The position numbers and the translations under genes are program-made. This document shows positions 8,646 to 16,780 of a stretch of 51,550 nt of DNA, one piece after another. Position 1 is the stretch's first letter. Every line of letters starts with the position of its first letter. Source of the DNA: Cypionkella sp. (lineage in GTDB: Bacteria; Pseudomonadota; Alphaproteobacteria; Rhodobacterales; Rhodobacteraceae); assembly GCA_023255415.1 (NCBI GenBank), contig JALRIN010000019.1:1-51550 (forward strand), read 5' to 3'. The notes under the pieces were generated by a model. That model did no database searches. It was not told where the DNA came from and saw only the letters and a list, made by a program, of their open reading frames with translations.

Positions 8646-10739
8646 GTGCGGGGGCCATTGGCCATCTTGGATGCGCTAGAGGCTGCGCGGGGGCAGCTGT
8701 TTGTCTGGGTTCCGGTCTTCATGGGGCTGGGCATTGCGCTGTGGTTTGGTCTGCCGTTCGAGCCTGGGCTGCCGCTTTATCTCGCGGTTGCGGGGCTTGG
8801 CATTTGTGCAGCACTGGCGCCGCTGGGGGCTTTGCGGCCTTTGAGCCTGGCTGCGGCTTGTGTGGCTTTGGGCTTTGTTGCGGCGGGGGTGCGGGCGCAT
8901 CAGATCGCTGCACCCATGCTTGATTTTCGCTATTACGGACCGGTGCAGGGCCGGATTGTCGAGATCGACCGCTCGCAATCAGACGCGCTGCGCCTGACGC
9001 TTGACCGCGTTGTCCTGTCAGATCTGGCACCTTCGCGCACGCCGCTGCGGGTTCGGGTTTCCCTGCATGATCAGGACTTTAGCGCAACTCCAGGGCAGGT
9101 GATCTTGCTAACCGGCTTTCTGTCGGCCCCCGATGGCCCGGCCGATCCGGGGGGATTTGATTTTCGCCGCATGGCCTTTTTTCGCCAATTGGGGGCAGTT
9201 GGATACAGCCGCGCGCCGGTTTTGCTGTGGCAGGAACCCGAGGCGGGCAGCCAAAGGATCGACCGTTTGCGCAGCTATTTGGCCGCCAAGATGATGGCGG
9301 CCGTCCCTTCCGAGGCGGGGGCCTTTGCGGCAGGCGCGATGACGGGGGATCGCTCGGGCATTGGTCTTGCGACCGTGCAGGCGCTGCGTGACAGCAATCT
9401 TGCGCATTTGCTGGCGATTTCGGGGATGAATATGGCGTTTTTGACCGGATTTGTCTTTATGCTGCTGCGCTATGGCGTGGCTTTGCTGCCAGTGGTGGCG
9501 CTGCGGGTGAATTCGAAAAAGCTGGCGGCGCTGGTGGCTTTGGGCGTTGCGTTTTTCTATCTGCTGTTGTCGGGCGCGAATGTGGCGACCGAGCGCGCGT
9601 TCTTGATGGTCTGCGTCATGTTGGGGGCTGTTTTGTTGGACAGGCGCGCGTTGACGATGCGGTCGGTGGCGCTTTCGGCAGTGATCTTGCTGCTGCGCGA
9701 ACCCGAGGCTTTGGGCGAGCCGGGGTTTCAGCTGTCTTTCGCCGCAACGATTGTGCTGATTGCGGGCTTTGCGGCGCTGGATCGCGCGATTTTGCGGGAA
9801 AAGCTGCCGCGCTGGCTTGTTCCGGTGTTCACGATGGTGCTGACCTCGGTTCTGGCCGGGGCGGCGACGGCACCTTTTGCGGCAGCGACCTTTAACCGTT
9901 TTACCGATTATGGGCTGCTCGCCAATGTTTTGACCGCGCCGTCGATGTCGGTGCTGATGGCTGCGGGGGCGATGGCGGCGCTGCTGGCCCCTTTGGGTGC
10001 GGCTGGGCCTGCGCTTTGGGTGATGGAGCTGGCGGCACGCTGGATTTTGTTTGTGGCGCATTGGGTTGCGGGGCTGCAGGGCGCTGTCACGCCGATCATC
10101 CAGCCGCAGGATTGGGTGATGCCGGTGATTGCGCTGGCGGGGATTTGGCTGTTGGTCTGGCGGGGGATTTGGCGTTGGCTGGCGGTTTTGCCGCTGGCTC
10201 TGGCCTTTGGCGGCTGGAGCTTGGCGACACGACCGCAACTGCTGATCGCTTCGGATGGCGGGCTGGTGGGGCTGATGGGCGCGCAGGGGCGGGCGCTGTC
10301 AGTGGCCAAGGGCGGCGGCTTTGTCGCGCAAAACTGGCTGCAGGGCGATGGTGATTTGGCTGATCAGCAAAGCGCTGCGACGCGGCAGGGGTTTGACGGC
10401 CCACCCAGCGCGCGCCACTTTCAGATTGCGGGCTGGCGCGGTATCGCCTTGCGCGGCAAGGCGGCAGAGGCTTTGATGCAAAGTGCCTGTGCCGAGGCCG
10501 ATCTGGTGATTTTGCCTGCGGCGATCCCGCCGCCAGTTGCACCACCCCAAGGCTGCGTGTTGATCGGGCGCAATATCCTAGACGCCAGCGGTGCGCTGGC
10601 CTTGACGCTGCACCCAGACTATCTGCAGATCACCCCATCCCGCTTTGGCGCGCGGATCTGGATGTCGCCACGGCCCGCGCTGCGCGATCTGCACATCGCC
10701 AAACCGCAGCGATCAATAGCTGCGAATGAGCCCGACTAA
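8646..10739 (+). CDS. comEC: ComEC/Rec2-family DNA uptake channel protein
   Basis: A 697-residue inner-membrane protein of the ComEC family, which moves single-stranded DNA across the cytoplasmic membrane during natural transformation. It has N-terminal membrane segments, a DUF4131 region (YYGPVQGRIVEIDRSQSD), the competence-domain core GAMTGDRSGIGLATVQALRDSN followed by LAHLLAISGMNMAFLTGFVF, and several further helices. The C-terminal region lacks the metallo-beta-lactamase HxHxDH motif, as in many alphaproteobacterial versions. The start is GTG 8646 with GGAGG about ten bases upstream. Its 3' end overlaps convergent lexA by 27 bases. Confidence 0.88.
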   Translation: MRGPLAILDALEAARGQLFVWVPVFMGLGIALWFGLPFEPGLPLYLAVAGLGICAALAPLGALRPLSLAAACVALGFVAAGVRAHQIAAPMLDFRYYGPVQGRIVEIDRSQSDALRLTLDRVVLSDLAPSRTPLRVRVSLHDQDFSATPGQVILLTGFLSAPDGPADPGGFDFRRMAFFRQLGAVGYSRAPVLLWQEPEAGSQRIDRLRSYLAAKMMAAVPSEAGAFAAGAMTGDRSGIGLATVQALRDSNLAHLLAISGMNMAFLTGFVFMLLRYGVALLPVVALRVNSKKLAALVALGVAFFYLLLSGANVATERAFLMVCVMLGAVLLDRRALTMRSVALSAVILLLREPEALGEPGFQLSFAATIVLIAGFAALDRAILREKLPRWLVPVFTMVLTSVLAGAATAPFAAATFNRFTDYGLLANVLTAPSMSVLMAAGAMAALLAPLGAAGPALWVMELAARWILFVAHWVAGLQGAVTPIIQPQDWVMPVIALAGIWLLVWRGIWRWLAVLPLALAFGGWSLATRPQLLIASDGGLVGLMGAQGRALSVAKGGGFVAQNWLQGDGDLADQQSAATRQGFDGPPSARHFQIAGWRGIALRGKAAEALMQSACAEADLVILPAAIPPPVAPPQGCVLIGRNILDASGALALTLHPDYLQITPSRFGARIWMSPRPALRDLHIAKPQRSIAANEPD

Positions 10740-11399
10740 GCGGCCCTGCACCTTGACCATATGATCTGGGATCATGCGGGTCTCATAGGCTGGGTTCGCA
10801 GCCTCCAGCGCGATCATATTGCCCCTGCGGCGAAAGCGTTTCAGCGTCGCTTCGGCGTCTTCGACCAAGGCGACGATAATCTCGCCATTTTCGGCCGTGC
10901 TTTGTTCGCGGATGATCACGATATCGCCGTCATTTATGCCGGCGTCGATCATCGAATCGCCTTTGACTTCCAGCGCATAATGCTCCGCATTGGCCGAGAG
11001 CATCGAGCCTGGCACCGCGACATGATGCGAGACATGGCTGATCGCTTCGATCGGCACACCGGCAGCGATGCGCCCCATCACCGGCACTTCGGTGGCATAG
11101 ACCGCTTCTATCGGGATGGCCGCTGCGGGGGGCGACACCTTATCGCCCTGAATAACCTTGGGCGTGAAGCCCGCGCGTTCCATCGATTCGGGCAGTTTCA
11201 CGATTTCCAACGCCCGGGCACGGTGGGCAAGGCGGCGGATAAAGCCGCGTTCTTCCAGGGCGGTGATCAGCCGGTGAATGCCGGATTTCGAGCGCAGATC
11301 CAGCGCGTCTTTCATCTCGTCAAACGAGGGGGGCACGCCGTCAATGTCCATCCGCGTCTTGATGAAATCCAGAAGTTCCAACTGCTTTCGCGTCAACAT
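10713..11399 (-). CDS. lexA: LexA SOS repressor
   Basis: A 228-residue transcriptional repressor of the SOS regulon. The N-terminal winged helix reads MLTRKQLELLDFIKTRMD and then PPSFDEMKDALDLRSKSGIH. The autocleavage site Ala113-Gly114 lies in GRIAAGVPIEAIS. The serine-lysine dyad is Ser149 (VKGDSMIDAGI) and Lys187 (TLKRF). Length and order are standard for Alphaproteobacteria. It is the last gene of the trpGDC-moaC-moeA-lexA row and has its own SOS box, so it is probably also expressed from its own autoregulated promoter. Confidence 0.97.
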   Translation of the reverse strand: MLTRKQLELLDFIKTRMDIDGVPPSFDEMKDALDLRSKSGIHRLITALEERGFIRRLAHRARALEIVKLPESMERAGFTPKVIQGDKVSPPAAAIPIEAVYATEVPVMGRIAAGVPIEAISHVSHHVAVPGSMLSANAEHYALEVKGDSMIDAGINDGDIVIIREQSTAENGEIIVALVEDAEATLKRFRRRGNMIALEAANPAYETRMIPDHMVKVQGRLVGLIRSY

Positions 11400-11430
11400 G
11401 GCGGGCCCCCGTGGCGGTTGTTGTCGCTAT

Positions 11431-11445
11431 GTTCTGCCCGTGTTC
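11431..11445 (-). promoter_or_regulatory. SOS box (LexA operator) upstream of lexA
   Basis: GTTC-TGCCCGT-GTTC is an exact match to the GTTC-N7-GTTC direct-repeat operator bound by alphaproteobacterial LexA. It lies 32-46 bases before the lexA start codon and 34 bases past the moeA stop, which fits autoregulation. Confidence 0.88.
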
Positions 11446-11478
11446 TTGCTTTGTGTCAACTGTTTTGCGAATTTCGCG

Positions 11479-12657
11479 TCAAATCGCGATATACTCCACC
11501 AGACTGCCGGCAGGCAGGGCGGCGCTGTTGGGCGGCAGGATGATCAGCGCATCGGCTTGGGTCAAAATCGTCAACAAGGCGCTGTCTTGGCGTTCAAAGG
11601 CGGTAACGGTGGGCGTGCCATCGGGCGTCGAGATCCGCGCGCGCATGTAATGGCTGCGCGGGCCGTTGGCGGGCAGATCGCGTCCCAGCCTGGCGCGCAG
11701 CGTTTGCGGCGCGGGGTCGGGCAGACCCAGCATCGCTTTCAGCATCGGCACCATAAACAGATGGCCGCAGACGATGGCCGAAACCGGATTGCCCGGCAGA
11801 CCCAGCATCGGAATACCCAGCACCCGGCCCGCCATCAGCGGCTTGCCCGGACGCATGGCAATTTTCCAAAACGCCCGCTCAAGCCCAAGGTCGGCTGCGA
11901 CTTTGCCCACCAGATCATGGTCACCAACCGAAGCACCGCCAACGGTGACGATCAGATCGGCGCCTTCGCTCAGCGCAAAGACCGCGCGCAGGCTGGCTTC
12001 GGTGTCGCGCGCGATCGGCAGCATCCGCGCTTCGCCGCCTGCGGCCTCGACCATGGCGGCAAGGGCGAAGGTGTTTGAGGCAATAATCTGATCTGGGCCG
12101 GGGTCTTCGCCCGGCATCACCAATTCATCGCCCGAAGCGATCAGCGCCACGATGGGGCGCCTGCGCACCTGCACCTTGGCCACATTCATCGCAGCCAGCA
12201 GGGCAAGGTCATTGGGCCGCAAAAGCCGGGGCTGCAGGCTGTCACCAAGGGCGAAATCTTGGCCTCTCGGGCGAATGTTGTCGCCCGCCCGCGCGGCCGC
12301 ATTCAGGGTGATCTGATCGCCTGTTATGCTGATATCTTCTTGAATGGCAATCGTCACAGCCCCTTTTGGCAAGGGCGCGCCGGTAAAGATGCGGGTGGCT
12401 TGTTTGGCGGTCAGCGCGCCTGCAAAGCCATGGCCCGCGCCCGCCTCACCGATCACGGTAAAGCTGTCGCCAATGGCGGCTTCGGCCCCCAAGGCATAGC
12501 CATCCATCGCCGAGGCCGCAAAAGGCGGCTGGGTCAGTTTTGCCACCGCAGGCGTGGCCATCACGCGGCCATTTGCGGCACGCAGCGGCAGGGTTTCAAG
12601 CCCAAGCGGTGCTGCCAAGGCAAGGCAGCGCGCCAGCGCTTCGGCAACCGAGATCAT
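11479..12657 (-). CDS. moeA: Molybdopterin molybdenumtransferase
   Basis: A 392-residue MoeA that inserts molybdate into adenylated molybdopterin to finish the molybdenum cofactor. Family motifs: LPLRAANGRVMATPAVA, PPFAASAMDGYAL, the segment GDELVMPGE before the MoCF-type domain, and VTVGGASVGDHDLV, with GMPLLGLPGNPVSA-like MLGLPGNPVSAIVC near the C-terminus. It overlaps the moaC stop by four bases (ATGA), so the two Moco genes are translationally coupled. The CoxL-like molybdoenzyme in this window would be one consumer of the cofactor. Confidence 0.95.
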   Translation of the reverse strand: MISVAEALARCLALAAPLGLETLPLRAANGRVMATPAVAKLTQPPFAASAMDGYALGAEAAIGDSFTVIGEAGAGHGFAGALTAKQATRIFTGAPLPKGAVTIAIQEDISITGDQITLNAAARAGDNIRPRGQDFALGDSLQPRLLRPNDLALLAAMNVAKVQVRRRPIVALIASGDELVMPGEDPGPDQIIASNTFALAAMVEAAGGEARMLPIARDTEASLRAVFALSEGADLIVTVGGASVGDHDLVGKVAADLGLERAFWKIAMRPGKPLMAGRVLGIPMLGLPGNPVSAIVCGHLFMVPMLKAMLGLPDPAPQTLRARLGRDLPANGPRSHYMRARISTPDGTPTVTAFERQDSALLTILTQADALIILPPNSAALPAGSLVEYIAI

Positions 12658-13130
12658 GGCGCGGCCTCAAAGCGACCAGATTTGCCGCCGTCTTTCAGGG
12701 TGACGTGAATGGCCTCGATCACCATGGATTTTTCGACCGCCTTGACCATGTCAAAGATCGTAAGACATGCGACCGAGACGGCTGTCAGCGCCTCCATCTC
12801 GACGCCAGTTTGCCCACCGGTCTTGACGGTGGCCGCAACGCGAATGCCGGGCAGGCTGGGATCAGGGGTCAGATCAAGCGTTACCTTGGTGATCGGCAGC
12901 GGATGGCATAGCGGGATCAGATCGGCGGTTTTCTTGGCCGCCATGATGCCCGCAAGCCGCGCGACCCCCAAAACATCGCCCTTTTTCGCGCGGCCTTCGG
13001 TGATCAGCGCCAAAGTCTCGGCCCCCATGCGCACAGCGCCCACCGCAGTTGCGATCCGCGCCGTTATCGGTTTGTCCGAGACATCGACCATATGCGCATG
13101 GCCCTGATCGTCGAAATGCGTCAGGCTCAT
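12654..13130 (-). CDS. moaC: Cyclic pyranopterin monophosphate synthase
   Basis: A 158-residue MoaC, which forms cyclic pyranopterin monophosphate from the MoaA product in the first stage of molybdenum cofactor synthesis. The conserved segments are MVDVSDKPITARIATA, KKGDVLGVARLAGIMAAKKT, LIPLCHPLPITKV and GVEMEALTAVSVACLTIFDM (catalytic Lys and Asp in the last two blocks). It overlaps trpC and moeA by four bases each, so it lies inside one transcript with the tryptophan genes. Confidence 0.96.
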   Translation of the reverse strand: MSLTHFDDQGHAHMVDVSDKPITARIATAVGAVRMGAETLALITEGRAKKGDVLGVARLAGIMAAKKTADLIPLCHPLPITKVTLDLTPDPSLPGIRVAATVKTGGQTGVEMEALTAVSVACLTIFDMVKAVEKSMVIEAIHVTLKDGGKSGRFEAAP

Positions 13131-13939
13131 GCCCGCCCCCCTGCGGTCAGCGGATTGGCCAAAATCGCGCGGGTGGCTGCGGCGACATCGTCTTGGCGCA
13201 TCAAAGCCTCGCCAATCAGGAAGCAGCGCGCGCCATAGGCGGCGATATCGGCCAGATCTGCAGGGGTGAACAGACCCGATTCCGAAACGATCAGCCGGTC
13301 TTCCGGCACATGGCGGGCAAGCGCGCGGGTGGTGTCCAGCGTCACCTCAAAGCTGTGCAGATTGCGGTTGTTGATCCCCATCAGCGGCGATTTCAGCGCA
13401 CAGGCGCGGTCCAATTCGGCGCGGTCATGCACTTCGATCAAAACATCCATCCCCAGCTCGAAAGCGGCCGCTTCCAGTTCGGCGGCTTGGGCATCGGACA
13501 AAGACGCCATGATGATCAAGATGCAATCGGCATGCAGCGCGCGGGCCTCGACCACCTGATAGGTGTCATAAAGGAAATCTTTGCGCAGGCAGGGCAGTTT
13601 GGTGGCGCCATGGGCTGCGGTCAAAAAGCTGTCGTCGCCTTGGAACGAGGGCGCATCGGTCAGCACCGAAAGGCAGGTCGCCCCGCCTGCCTGATAGGCC
13701 CGCGCCAGATCGGCAGGGTGAAAGTCTGCACGGATCAAGCCTTTGGAGGGGCTGGCCTTTTTGATCTCGGCGATCAAGCCATAGCCTGCGGCGGCGGCTT
13801 CGGACAAGGCCTTTGCAAAGCCGCGCGGGGCGGGGGCATGGGCCGCGGCCTCGGCCAGATCGGACAGGCTGCGCGCGGCTTTGCGGGCGGTGATTTCTTC
13901 CAGCTTATAGGCTTTGATGCGGTCAAGGATCGTGGGCAT
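13127..13939 (-). CDS. trpC: Indole-3-glycerol phosphate synthase
   Basis: A 270-residue TIM-barrel enzyme that closes the indole ring in tryptophan synthesis. It starts with LDRIKAYKLEEITARKA and carries IAEIKKASPSKGLIR (catalytic Lys), LSVLTDAPSFQGD, CLRKDFLYDTYQV (second catalytic Lys), MGINNRNLHSFEV and VSESGLFTPADL. It is monofunctional, not fused to TrpF. It lies 13 bases after trpD and overlaps moaC. Confidence 0.97.
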   Translation of the reverse strand: MPTILDRIKAYKLEEITARKAARSLSDLAEAAAHAPAPRGFAKALSEAAAAGYGLIAEIKKASPSKGLIRADFHPADLARAYQAGGATCLSVLTDAPSFQGDDSFLTAAHGATKLPCLRKDFLYDTYQVVEARALHADCILIIMASLSDAQAAELEAAAFELGMDVLIEVHDRAELDRACALKSPLMGINNRNLHSFEVTLDTTRALARHVPEDRLIVSESGLFTPADLADIAAYGARCFLIGEALMRQDDVAAATRAILANPLTAGGRA

Positions 13940-13952
13940 AGCGGCAGCCTTC

Positions 13953-14966
13953 TTAAAGATGGGTCAGACGGGCAAGCGCCTCGATTTTCGCCTTGGCAGC
14001 GCCGGAATCCAAGGAATGCGCTGCGATTTCAACGCCTTCGCGCAGGCTGGTGGCCTGGTCTGCAACGATAAGCGCCGCCGCAGAATTCAGCAAAACCGCA
14101 TCGCGAAACGCGCCCTTGGCCCCGCCCAGCAGCGCGCGAAACGCCACGGCGTTTTCGGCAGGCGTGCCGCCCATGATGGCGCTGAAGGGATGCGCGGGCA
14201 GGCCCGCGTCTTCGGGGTGGATCTGAAACTCGCGGATCGCGCCGGCTTCAAGCGCTGCCACTGCGGTTGGCTCGGCAATCGAGATTTCATCCGTGCCATC
14301 GCCACCATGCACAAGCCAAGCTTTTTCTGACCCCAGCAGCTGCAAAATCTCGGCCATCGGCCGGATCAGGGCTGGCGAAAACGCACCGGTCAGTTGGCGT
14401 TTGACGCCTGCGGGATTGGTCAGCGGGCCAAGGATGTTAAAGATCGTGCGGGTGCCAAGTTCGGCGCGCACCGGCATCACATGGCGCGTGGCTGGATGGT
14501 GCATGGGCGCCATCATAAAGCCGATGCCCGCCTCGGCCAGACAGCGTTCCACCACCGCAGGGCCGACCATGACGTTCAGGCCCATCTCGGTCAGCGCATC
14601 GGCAGCGCCTGATTTTGACGACAGATTGCGGTTACCGTGTTTGGCCACCACCACCCCCGCACCGGCCACCACAAAGGCGGTTGCGGTCGAGATATTCAGC
14701 GTGCCCTTGCCATCGCCGCCGGTGCCGACGATGTCCATCGCGCCTTCGGGCGCGCGCACGGGGTTGCATTTGGCGCGCATCACGCTGGCGGCTGCGGCGT
14801 ATTCGTCCACCGTCTCGCCACGCGTGCGCAGCGCCATCAAAAAGCCGCCCATTTGTGCAGGCGTCGCAGACCCTTCAAACAGCGCCGAAAACGCCGCTTC
14901 TGCCTCGGCGCGGGTCAGCGCGCGGGTGGCGGCAATGCCGATCAGTGGGCGCAGAATATCGCTCAT
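13953..14966 (-). CDS. trpD: Anthranilate phosphoribosyltransferase
   Basis: A 337-residue enzyme that joins anthranilate to PRPP in tryptophan synthesis. It carries the glycine-rich PRPP loop VGTGGDGKGTLNISTATAFV, KHGNRNLSSKSGAADALTEMG, FMMAPMHHPATRHVMPVR and FNILGPLTNPAG. The second metal site is in LVHGGDGTDEISI. It starts by a four-base overlap with the trpG stop, so the pair is translationally coupled. Confidence 0.97.
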   Translation of the reverse strand: MSDILRPLIGIAATRALTRAEAEAAFSALFEGSATPAQMGGFLMALRTRGETVDEYAAAASVMRAKCNPVRAPEGAMDIVGTGGDGKGTLNISTATAFVVAGAGVVVAKHGNRNLSSKSGAADALTEMGLNVMVGPAVVERCLAEAGIGFMMAPMHHPATRHVMPVRAELGTRTIFNILGPLTNPAGVKRQLTGAFSPALIRPMAEILQLLGSEKAWLVHGGDGTDEISIAEPTAVAALEAGAIREFQIHPEDAGLPAHPFSAIMGGTPAENAVAFRALLGGAKGAFRDAVLLNSAAALIVADQATSLREGVEIAAHSLDSGAAKAKIEALARLTHL

Positions 14967-15550
14967 GCCGCCACCTTTGCCCGCGCGGCCTCAAGGAAGT
15001 TGCGCAACAACTGGTGGCCATGTTCCGAGGCAATGGATTCGGGGTGAAACTGCACGCCTTCGATCAGTTTTTCGCGGTGGCGCAGGCCCATGATGGTGCC
15101 GTCTTCCAGCCAAGCCGTAACCGTGAGGCAATCGGGCAGGCTGTCTTTTTCCACCACCAAAGAATGATAGCGGGTGGCGGCAAAGGGCGAGGGCAGGTCG
15201 CGGAACATGCCTTGGCCTTCGTGGTGCATCAGGCCCATTTTGCCGTGCACAATCTCGTGGCAGCGAATGACGCGGCCGCCAAAAGCCTCGCCAATGGTTT
15301 GGTGCCCCAGACAGACGCCCAGCAAGGGCACATCTGCCGCCGCCGCCGCGCGTGTCAGCGGCACGCAGATGCCCGCCTGTGCCGGATCACAAGGCCCGGG
15401 CGACAGCACAATCAGCTCGGGCCGCAGCGCCAGCGCCTCTTGCACCGACATCGCGTCGTTGCGCACCACCTTCACATCAGCCCCCAGCTCGCCCAGATAA
15501 TGCACAAGATTATAGGTAAAGCTGTCGTAGTTATCGATCAAAAGCAGCAT
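14963..15550 (-). CDS. trpG: Anthranilate synthase glutamine amidotransferase subunit
   Basis: A 195-residue class I glutamine amidotransferase that supplies ammonia to TrpE. It starts MLLLIDNYDSFTYNLVHYLGELG and has the oxyanion strand LSPGPCDP, the nucleophile motif LGVCLGHQTIGEAFGG and the C-terminal His-Glu in VQFHPESIASEHG. ATG 15550 is preferred to an in-frame GTG at 15559 because homologues begin MLLLIDNYDS. trpE is not next to it; in this family trpE often lies elsewhere. The 240-base gap to the divergent LacI-type gene must hold the operon promoter. Confidence 0.95.
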   Translation of the reverse strand: MLLLIDNYDSFTYNLVHYLGELGADVKVVRNDAMSVQEALALRPELIVLSPGPCDPAQAGICVPLTRAAAAADVPLLGVCLGHQTIGEAFGGRVIRCHEIVHGKMGLMHHEGQGMFRDLPSPFAATRYHSLVVEKDSLPDCLTVTAWLEDGTIMGLRHREKLIEGVQFHPESIASEHGHQLLRNFLEAARAKVAA

Positions 15551-15790
15551 GGCGGGCACAACCGTTTGTTTTGTTTCGCTTCTTTTTCCGAAGGTGCCTT
15601 GGTTGCCTGCTGTTTGGCAAGAAACCTCTGCAACCCTGCGCGACTGGTCGAAGCTTTCTTCTGACTTATCGCCGATCCGACCTGCGGTGTAAACCTAGCG
15701 CTGTGGGCAGACCTGCCGCCAGATGTGAAGCCGCGGTGACAAGCCGCGCGGTCTGGGCTAGGCTTTGGCCGAAACAACTGGAAGAGGACG
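15551..15790. other. Divergent promoter region trpG / LacI-type regulator
   Basis: This 240-base gap must hold the promoters of the trpGDC-moaC-moeA transcript and of the LacI-type gene. I see no trp leader peptide with tandem Trp codons and no attenuator hairpin with a T-tract. A lone TGCAACC, one half of the operator at 19969, is present near 15640 without its mirror half. A lysine-rich minus-strand frame crosses the region but has no start and ends inside trpG. Confidence 0.5.
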
Positions 15791-16780
15791 ATGGCGATTA
15801 CCCTTAAGGATGTGGCGGCGCGGGCAGGGGTGTCGCAGGCGGCTGCCTCGCGCAGCTTTACCCCAGGGGCTTCGGTGTCGGCCAAGACCCGCGCCAAGGT
15901 CGAGCAAGCCGCCGCCGCCTTGGGCTATAGCCCGAATATGCTGGCGCGCAGCCTGACCACGCGCAAGACGCAGCTGGTGGGGCTGGTGTCGAACAACTTT
16001 CAAAATCCGGTGTTTTTGCAGATCTTTGATCTGTTCACCCGCGCGCTGCAAGAACAGGGTCTGCGGCCACTGTTGGTGAACCTGTCAGATGAAACCGACC
16101 CCGAGCGCTGTTTGCAGATGCTGCGGCAATATTCGGTGGACGGGGTGATTGTGGCCTCGTCGCATCTGCCGCAGGGTTTTGCGCGGGCCTTTCAACAGGC
16201 GGGCATCGCGGTGGTGCATGCCTTTGGCCGCGCGGCTGTGGTGCCGGATGTTTCGGTCGCAGCAATTGACAATGTGGCCGCAGGCCGGATGGCGGCGCAG
16301 GCGCTGATCGCGCGCGGCTATGGCCGGATCGGGTTTCTGGGTGGGCCTGAGCAGGCCTCGACCACGCAAGACCGCATGGCGGGGTTCTTGGCCGAGGCCA
16401 AGCGCTCTGGTGCGCAGGCCAGTGTCAGCTTTGCCGCCGCTTATAGCTTTGAGGCAGGGCGGGCCGAGATGGCGCGGCTATTGGCGCAATCCCCCTGCGA
16501 GGCATATTTTCTTGGCGATGATGTGCTGGCATTGGGCGCGCTTGCCGCCGCCCAAGCCGCAGGGGTGCGGGTGCCACAGGATCTGGGCATTCTTGGCCTG
16601 AACGATATGGCAATGGCGGCTTGGGCCAATGTCAAGCTTTCGACCATTCATCAGCCCTTCGAGGCGATTGTGCGTGGCGCAGTCGATCTGCTGATCGCGC
16701 GCTTTGCGAACCCCGAGGCTGCCCCCGAGGTTCGGATTTATCCTTGCCACCTTGTCAGCCGGGCGACGCTGCGCGGCTAG
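15791..16780 (+). CDS. LacI-family transcriptional regulator
   Basis: A 329-residue LacI/GalR repressor. The N-terminal helix-turn-helix and hinge read TLKDVAARAGVSQAAASRSF and ALGYSPNMLARSLTTRKTQL, followed by a periplasmic-binding-protein-like effector domain (LVGLVSNNFQNPVF ... VDGVIVASS ... GRIGFLGGPEQASTTQDR). The family DNA half-site logic fits the palindrome at 19969-19986 between the two arms of the neighbouring catabolic cluster. It is the only LacI-type regulator nearby, so it probably controls that cluster in response to its sugar or cyclitol. Effector unknown. Confidence 0.9.
   Translation: MAITLKDVAARAGVSQAAASRSFTPGASVSAKTRAKVEQAAAALGYSPNMLARSLTTRKTQLVGLVSNNFQNPVFLQIFDLFTRALQEQGLRPLLVNLSDETDPERCLQMLRQYSVDGVIVASSHLPQGFARAFQQAGIAVVHAFGRAAVVPDVSVAAIDNVAAGRMAAQALIARGYGRIGFLGGPEQASTTQDRMAGFLAEAKRSGAQASVSFAAAYSFEAGRAEMARLLAQSPCEAYFLGDDVLALGALAAAQAAGVRVPQDLGILGLNDMAMAAWANVKLSTIHQPFEAIVRGAVDLLIARFANPEAAPEVRIYPCHLVSRATLRG

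Noticed and set aside
9108..10238. Minus-strand open frame rich in Arg, Gln and His
   Set aside because: It lies antisense to comEC; the composition is typical of a mirrored membrane-protein gene.
15538..15897. Minus-strand frame upstream of trpG with a lysine-rich tail
   Set aside because: It has no start or ribosome site in the non-overlapping part, overlaps the LacI-type gene antisense and ends inside trpG.
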